From positions 124,001-188,000 of the forward strand of contig NZ_SMLZ01000107.1 of assembly GCF_009711415.1 (NCBI RefSeq): a stretch of DNA of 64,000 nt. The letters run 5' to 3'. The position numbers and the translations under genes were made by a program. This stretch comes from Roseibium denhamense (GTDB lineage Bacteria > Pseudomonadota > Alphaproteobacteria > Rhizobiales > Stappiaceae). Positions within the stretch are counted from its first letter, which is position 1. Every line of letters begins with the position of its first letter. The notes below the pieces were generated by a model. That model was not told the origin of the DNA. It saw only the letters and a list, made by a program, of their open reading frames with translations, and did not search any database. Shown in pieces: positions 60,187 to 64,000 of the stretch.

Positions 60187-61089
60187 ATGATTGATGACAT
60201 TGCGCTCTTTGTTCATATCGTTCGCGCACGCGGTTTGGCAGGGGCTGCCGAACGGCTAGGCCTCCCGCCGGCAACCGTCACCCGCCGTTTGAAGAAGCTC
60301 GAAGACAGGCTGGACCTGCAGCTCTTACACAGATCTTCGCGCAAGTTTGCTCTGACAGCGGCGGGTGAAACCTATTTCGAGGCCCTGGCTGATCAGGTTC
60401 TGACAATCGAAGCCACACTCGAAAAACTCAGCAGCGACCAGCATTCCCTGAAGGGCCCCCTTAAGGCCGCTGCGCCCACGAACATTTCTGTCGGTCTTTT
60501 GAAACCCATGTGGTCGTCCTTCCTGAAGGCCCATCCCGGCATTCTGCTCGACCTGCGCCTGAGCAATCGCAACATCGATCTGCGAGAGGGGCAGATCGAT
60601 CTAGCGCTCAGGATTGGCGAGCAGCGCGATGCCAGTTTGTATCAGAAACGTATTGGGACGATTGCCACCGGTCTGGTGGCGTCACCGGACTATGTCGGCG
60701 CGAATTCCCCCATCCGTCATCCTGAGGACTTGAAAACACATCAGCTTATCGGCGTCGCCGCAATTCCGGACTGGCAGCTGACACACCGGACCTCCGGCCA
60801 GGAGGTGAGGCTGCCGGTGCGCGGCGATCATGTCGTGGACGACATCAGCATAGCCCGCCAGTTTGCAGAAGACGGTCTCGGAATTGCCCTCTTGGGGGCG
60901 ACGGAAATCGGACCGTCTCTGGAAACCGGCTCGCTGGTGAACATATTGCCCGAATGGCAGGGCGGTGAAAGGCCGGTTTATGCCGTTTGGCCCAGCGGCC
61001 GCTTGTTGTCTGCACGGGCCGCAGCGCTTCGAGACTTCATGCAGGCGTATCTGGCGGCCCGTCCGATTTTCAGGGGAACCTTGTCATAG
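60187..61089 (+). CDS. LysR-family transcriptional regulator
   Basis: A 300-residue regulator. The N-terminal winged helix (about 1-60) is IDDIALFVHIVRARGLAGAAERLGLPPATVTRRLKKLEDRLDLQLLHRSSRKF, the usual LysR start; the C-terminal co-inducer domain spans about 90-295 and contains REGQIDLALRIGEQRDASL. The shape resembles LysR types with divergently placed targets, but here the upstream gene points the same way, so no target can be named. The dyad at 60153 suggests autoregulation. Confidence 0.93.
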   Translation: MIDDIALFVHIVRARGLAGAAERLGLPPATVTRRLKKLEDRLDLQLLHRSSRKFALTAAGETYFEALADQVLTIEATLEKLSSDQHSLKGPLKAAAPTNISVGLLKPMWSSFLKAHPGILLDLRLSNRNIDLREGQIDLALRIGEQRDASLYQKRIGTIATGLVASPDYVGANSPIRHPEDLKTHQLIGVAAIPDWQLTHRTSGQEVRLPVRGDHVVDDISIARQFAEDGLGIALLGATEIGPSLETGSLVNILPEWQGGERPVYAVWPSGRLLSARAAALRDFMQAYLAARPIFRGTLS

Positions 61090-61116
61090 TGGATATCGGT
61101 CGTGAAAGATCGCAGG

Positions 61117-61446
61117 TTATGCCGTGTGAGGTCTGCATCCGATAAATGTTTGGGTGGTGATATACGACCGCATGATGTTGAGGTAAGCCTCACTCTCCTG
61201 CCGGGTCTTGAAGCATCCGGTCTGCGCAACGGGATAGCGGTCGCCAAAATCGCTAACCGTTCCACCGGCAATTCCCTTCCATCCGGACCCCGAGAAAGTC
61301 CGGCAATCATACGGCGTGTTCGCCGTGTAGGGGAACTGCTCCCGCGACTGACTGAAGGTGGGGGCAAACAGGAGGTCAGAGGGTGTTTGGATTTGCTGGC
61401 ACGAGGCCAATGCGCATACGGAAACCAGCGCGATCATCCTACGCAT
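61117..61446 (-). CDS. Small lipoprotein, unknown function
   Basis: A 109-residue protein starting MRRMIALVSVCALASCQQIQ, where ALASC is a lipobox, so Cys16 is probably lipidated. The mature part is soluble and carries a Cys/Phe/Tyr-rich region (FPYTANTPYDCRTFSGSGWKGI) and two more Cys residues. I know no family. The frame is open upstream to 61551, but the lipoprotein signal decides the start at 61446. The ribosome site is weak. It converges with the LysR gene. Confidence 0.62.
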   Translation of the reverse strand: MRRMIALVSVCALASCQQIQTPSDLLFAPTFSQSREQFPYTANTPYDCRTFSGSGWKGIAGGTVSDFGDRYPVAQTGCFKTRQESEAYLNIMRSYITTQTFIGCRPHTA

Positions 61447-61705
61447 CTTTGACCAGGAAACGCCGTTAAACACTTGATGAAAGTATTGAATAAGAACCAT
61501 CTTAAAATTCCTGGACTGTCTAACGCCGGTGATATGACCCTTAATCGTCACATTCCAACTTTACCCGCTAGCACACTCCAATAACGGGACCAAATCAAGG
61601 CGTCAGATTCATGCCACCGGGGCTTTAAGGAAGCACCGGTGGTGATTGCCGGTCCGGGGCAGGTTCGCGTTTGAGATGCCCTGAGCCCCGTTATGTCTGT
61701 GCTGG

Positions 61706-63298
61706 TCAGTTCACCGTGATCCATCTCAGCATCAGGAAGTTGTCCGCGCGCTGCGTAAGGTCGATGTTGGACTTTGATCCCCACAGGAGCGGCTGAATGT
61801 GGAGGGGTACATACACCACATCGTCGCGAACGATCAGGGCGACCTCATCCAGCATGGCTTGACGTTTTTCCGGATCAATCTCCCGCTGGATCAGCGGCAA
61901 CAGCTCGTCGACTCGAGCATTTGAGTAACCGCCGAAATTCCAGCTGCCGAGCTTCTTCTCGTCATTCTGGCTGGTCACGAGGAAGCGGATCGGGTGTTCA
62001 GCGTCAAATGTGCCGGGTGACCATCCCAAGAGGTACATGTCGAAATTGCCTTCGCGCAACTCGGGCCAGTAGCTGCGCACGGGCATTGCGTTCAACTCCG
62101 CCTTCATGCCGACCTGTGTCAGCATTGCGGCCATTGCCTTGCAAAGAGCCTCGTCGTTGATGTAGCGGTCATTCGGGCATTGCAGGCCAAAGGAAAAGCC
62201 ATCCGGATATCCAGCCTCTTCAAGCAGTGCCTTTGCCCCATCAGGATCGTAGCCGATACGCTCGCTCGCAGCGTTGCTATAGCCTTTCATCTGGGCACTA
62301 ACCAACTGGCTGGCAACTTCGCCCTTTCCGCGCATGATCTTGTCGACCATCGCATCGGCGTTGATTGCTTTTTGCACCGCTTCCCGAACCCTGACATCCT
62401 GGAATGGGTTCTTGCCGGTGGCATCATCCGAATATTTCAGCGTCTCATGACTATGGCCAAACCCGAGCATGATCACACGGGCTTCGATGCCTTGGTGAAG
62501 CGTAAGTCCGTCCTGGCGGCTGATGCGGTCTACATCTTGAACCGGGACCGGGTCGATGAGATCAACCTGCCCGGACAGGAGACCGGCAACGGCTGTCGCC
62601 GGATTGGCAATCGGTAGGAAAGTCGCCTTGGTCAGATTATGGCCGGCTTCATCCCACCACCCATCAAAGGGCTCCAGCACGGTTTGCACGCCGGGCTCCC
62701 TGGCAACGACCTTAAAGGGGCCTGTGCCGTTGGTGTTCAAGGTCGCGAAGGTTTCCGTCTCCTTGGCCGGGGTCACCGCGCCGTTCGCTTCCGCCCAGCC
62801 TTTGTCCAGGATCATGAAATTGGCGATTGAGTCAGGAAAAATCGGGTCAGGTGCGTGGGTCAGGAAGTCGATCGTGTAGTCGTCCACAACCTGTACGTCC
62901 TTTATCGGAGCAAACCATGAGGCTGTGTCGGCAGCTTCGGAAGAGGCACGCTGGTAGGAGAACAAGACATCTTCCGCAGTGAAGTCTGCGCCATCATGGA
63001 ACTTGACGCCCTGGCGCAGGTTGAACCGCCAGCCCTCGTTTCCAAGCGGCTCCCAGCTTTCCGCAAGCGAGCCTTCTATCTGCATGTCCTTGTCGCGGCG
63101 CACGAGCCCTTCATAAACGTTGTTCAGAAAACCCAGCACGGGGGCCGAGTTCACTGCGTGCGGATCCATTGTCTGCGGGTCCGTGGGAGACGACCAGCGC
63201 AGCTCTGCGGCACTGGCAATCGACACTGATGAGAGCATTGCGGCCGCTAGGGTCAAACTGGCAATGCGTCTGGCGGCCAGGGGGGAGGGCTGTTTCAT
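61706..63298 (-). CDS. ABC transporter substrate-binding protein, family 5 (peptide/dipeptide type)
   Basis: A 530-residue periplasmic binding protein. A signal peptide (about 1-34) is followed by ELRWSSPTDPQTMDPHAVNSAPVLGFLNNVYEGLV, the OppA/DppA opening. Later LRQGVKFHDGADFTAEDVLFSYQRA and MYLLGWSPGTFDAEHP fit the family. The ligand is probably a peptide or a similar substrate. No permease or ATPase genes are downstream. ATG 63298 has GAGG 8 bp upstream and is preferred over the start at 63313. It follows the terminator of ptrB. Confidence 0.93.
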   Translation of the reverse strand: MKQPSPLAARRIASLTLAAAMLSSVSIASAAELRWSSPTDPQTMDPHAVNSAPVLGFLNNVYEGLVRRDKDMQIEGSLAESWEPLGNEGWRFNLRQGVKFHDGADFTAEDVLFSYQRASSEAADTASWFAPIKDVQVVDDYTIDFLTHAPDPIFPDSIANFMILDKGWAEANGAVTPAKETETFATLNTNGTGPFKVVAREPGVQTVLEPFDGWWDEAGHNLTKATFLPIANPATAVAGLLSGQVDLIDPVPVQDVDRISRQDGLTLHQGIEARVIMLGFGHSHETLKYSDDATGKNPFQDVRVREAVQKAINADAMVDKIMRGKGEVASQLVSAQMKGYSNAASERIGYDPDGAKALLEEAGYPDGFSFGLQCPNDRYINDEALCKAMAAMLTQVGMKAELNAMPVRSYWPELREGNFDMYLLGWSPGTFDAEHPIRFLVTSQNDEKKLGSWNFGGYSNARVDELLPLIQREIDPEKRQAMLDEVALIVRDDVVYVPLHIQPLLWGSKSNIDLTQRADNFLMLRWITVN

Positions 63299-63360
63299 GA
63301 CGGCCTCTTTCATGTGTGTGAATGTAACATGCGGCTTAGACTAGACTTTTTGGCCGCAAA

Positions 63361-63400
63361 AGAAACACCGGCTCCATGGGAAGAAGCCGGTGCCTGTTTC
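63361..63400 (-). terminator. Hairpin terminator of the oligopeptidase gene
   Basis: CACCGGCT (63366-63373) pairs with AGCCGGTG (63385-63392), with an outer GAAA/TTTC extension. On the minus strand a T-rich stretch (complement of 63350-63365) follows. Confidence 0.8.
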
Positions 63401-63426
63401 ACATATGTGTGAGGTTTGATAGCCGG

Positions 63427-64000
63427 TTAGGCCTTTCCAGTCACCATCAGAGCGAAGGCCTGTACGCGGGCGACTTCCTTCAGACGGTCAAAACGTCCGG
63501 ACGCTCCGCCATGGCCGGCGTCCATGTTCGTATGGAGCATCAAAAGGTTGGTATCTGTCTTCAAGGCTCGCAGCTTTGCGACCCATTTTGCCGGCTCCCA
63601 GTAAGTCACCCTGGGGTCTGTCAGACCACCAAGGGCGAAGATCGCCGGATAGTCCTTGGCGGCGACATTGTCGTAGGGCGAATACGAGGCGATGTACTCA
63701 TACGCCGTCTTGTCCGTGATCGGATTGCCCCATTCCGGCCATTCAGGCGGCGTGAGCGGCAGCGTGTCATCCAGCATGGTTGCCAGGACGTCGACAAACG
63801 GGACCTCTGCGATGATCCCGCCGAATTTTTCCGGAGCCATATTGCTCACAGCTCCCATCAGCATGCCGCCCGCCGAACCGCCTTGAGCGATGATGCGGTC
63901 GTGGCTGGTGAAGCTTTCCGCGACAAGGTGATCAGCTGCGGCGATGAAGTCGGTGAAGGTGTTCTTCTTCGTTTCCCTGCGGCCGTCCTTGTACCATCTG
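63427..64000 (-). CDS. ptrB: Oligopeptidase B (S9A prolyl-oligopeptidase family), C-terminal part
   Basis: The frame runs off the right edge, so only the last 190 residues or so of an expected 690-residue enzyme are seen. The catalytic triad is complete here: Ser in QGGSAGGMLMG, Asp in GLTDPRVTYWEP and His in MDAGHGGASG. Further signs of oligopeptidase B are KKNTFTDFIAAADHL and EVPFVDVLATMLDDTLPLTPPEWPEWGNP. This cytoplasmic peptidase cleaves small peptides after Arg and Lys. It lies upstream of the oligopeptide-binding protein gene on the same strand, but a terminator separates them. Confidence 0.96.
   Translation of the reverse strand, partial: RWYKDGRRETKKNTFTDFIAAADHLVAESFTSHDRIIAQGGSAGGMLMGAVSNMAPEKFGGIIAEVPFVDVLATMLDDTLPLTPPEWPEWGNPITDKTAYEYIASYSPYDNVAAKDYPAIFALGGLTDPRVTYWEPAKWVAKLRALKTDTNLLMLHTNMDAGHGGASGRFDRLKEVARVQAFALMVTGKA

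Noticed and set aside
1-64000. CRISPR arrays, tRNA genes, rRNA genes
   Set aside because: No regular repeat-spacer series, no cloverleaf with a T-loop, and no rRNA-like stretch was seen.

Overview
The window looks like chromosomal DNA of a marine alphaproteobacterium, most likely a Roseibium/Labrenzia-type member of the Stappiaceae (Hyphomicrobiales). This is an inference from the gene families: a heterodimeric methylmalonyl-CoA mutase with MeaB, a fold-III ornithine decarboxylase behind a long leader, an R. etli-type asparaginase, a TAT-exported TIGR03808-type beta-helix protein, many class III cyclases and periplasmic solute-binding proteins, and a moderately GC-rich gene-dense layout. I saw no rRNA, tRNA, CRISPR array, prophage or complete insertion sequence. 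One MITE-like element is present.

Layout. 1-1.1 kb: the 3' end of metH, then a self-contained transcription unit for a 43-residue basic peptide with tandem operator-like repeats, a 5' hairpin and a terminator. 1.3-5.5 kb: a Stf0-type sulfotransferase, then an ArsR-type repressor divergent from a tightly overlapping operon (NIPSNAP, ABM monooxygenase, EamA exporter, cupin, GNAT). 5.5-8.8 kb: an OmpR-type two-component system divergent from a secreted protein with eight EF-hand-like loops, a probable calcium-responsive unit. 9-17.6 kb: a duplicated-domain hypothetical protein, YceI, a long leader (speF-motif candidate) and ornithine decarboxylase, a frameshifted GNAT gene, a membrane adenylate/guanylate cyclase, an orphan phage-spike-like protein, and a SulP transporter. 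17.9-22.8 kb: two orphan solute-binding proteins, a second membrane cyclase and an SPFH protein. 23-28 kb: amino-acid metabolism (aminotransferase, asparaginase, GNAT, DDAH) and a TAT beta-helix protein.

28-37 kb: a small hypothetical protein, a YHS-domain protein divergent from a TetR regulator with a palindrome between them, meaB-pcp, a PhyH dioxygenase, a lipoprotein, a LOG-type protein, an M20 peptidase and a CDF transporter. 36.9-37.2 kb: a 270-bp MITE inserted exactly at the stop codon of a HerA/YjgR-type ATPase gene. 38.9-45 kb: DUF2267 and DUF4332 proteins, a LuxR regulator, and the overlapping mutA-mutB pair. 45-49.5 kb: two PilZ-like paralogues, a YozG-type HTH with a DUF2975 membrane protein, an outer-membrane barrel, a haloacid dehalogenase and a VOC protein. 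49.8-64 kb: a branched-chain aminotransferase, an MFS transporter, two tandem solute-binding paralogues, a cysteine-containing secreted protein, a thermonuclease, a DUF6159-type membrane protein, Fe/Mn SOD, an unusual DUF2798-RidA fusion overlapping an ABM gene, cytochrome c' with a dihaem cytochrome, a GNAT, a LysR regulator, a lipoprotein, an oligopeptide-binding protein and the 3' end of oligopeptidase B.

How the genes fit together. MutAB and MeaB supply the B12-dependent end of propionate and branched-chain catabolism, and MetH is a second B12 enzyme. Ornithine decarboxylase makes putrescine, apparently under leader RNA control. Asparaginase, DDAH, the aminotransferases, OppA and the peptidases point to a peptide- and amino-acid-using heterotroph. 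Two class III cyclases, two PilZ-like proteins and at least seven transcription regulators give a strong signalling component. The most unusual items are the 43-aa module, the stand-alone spike-like protein, the DUF2798-RidA fusion lacking the RidA arginine, and the MITE at the stop codon.
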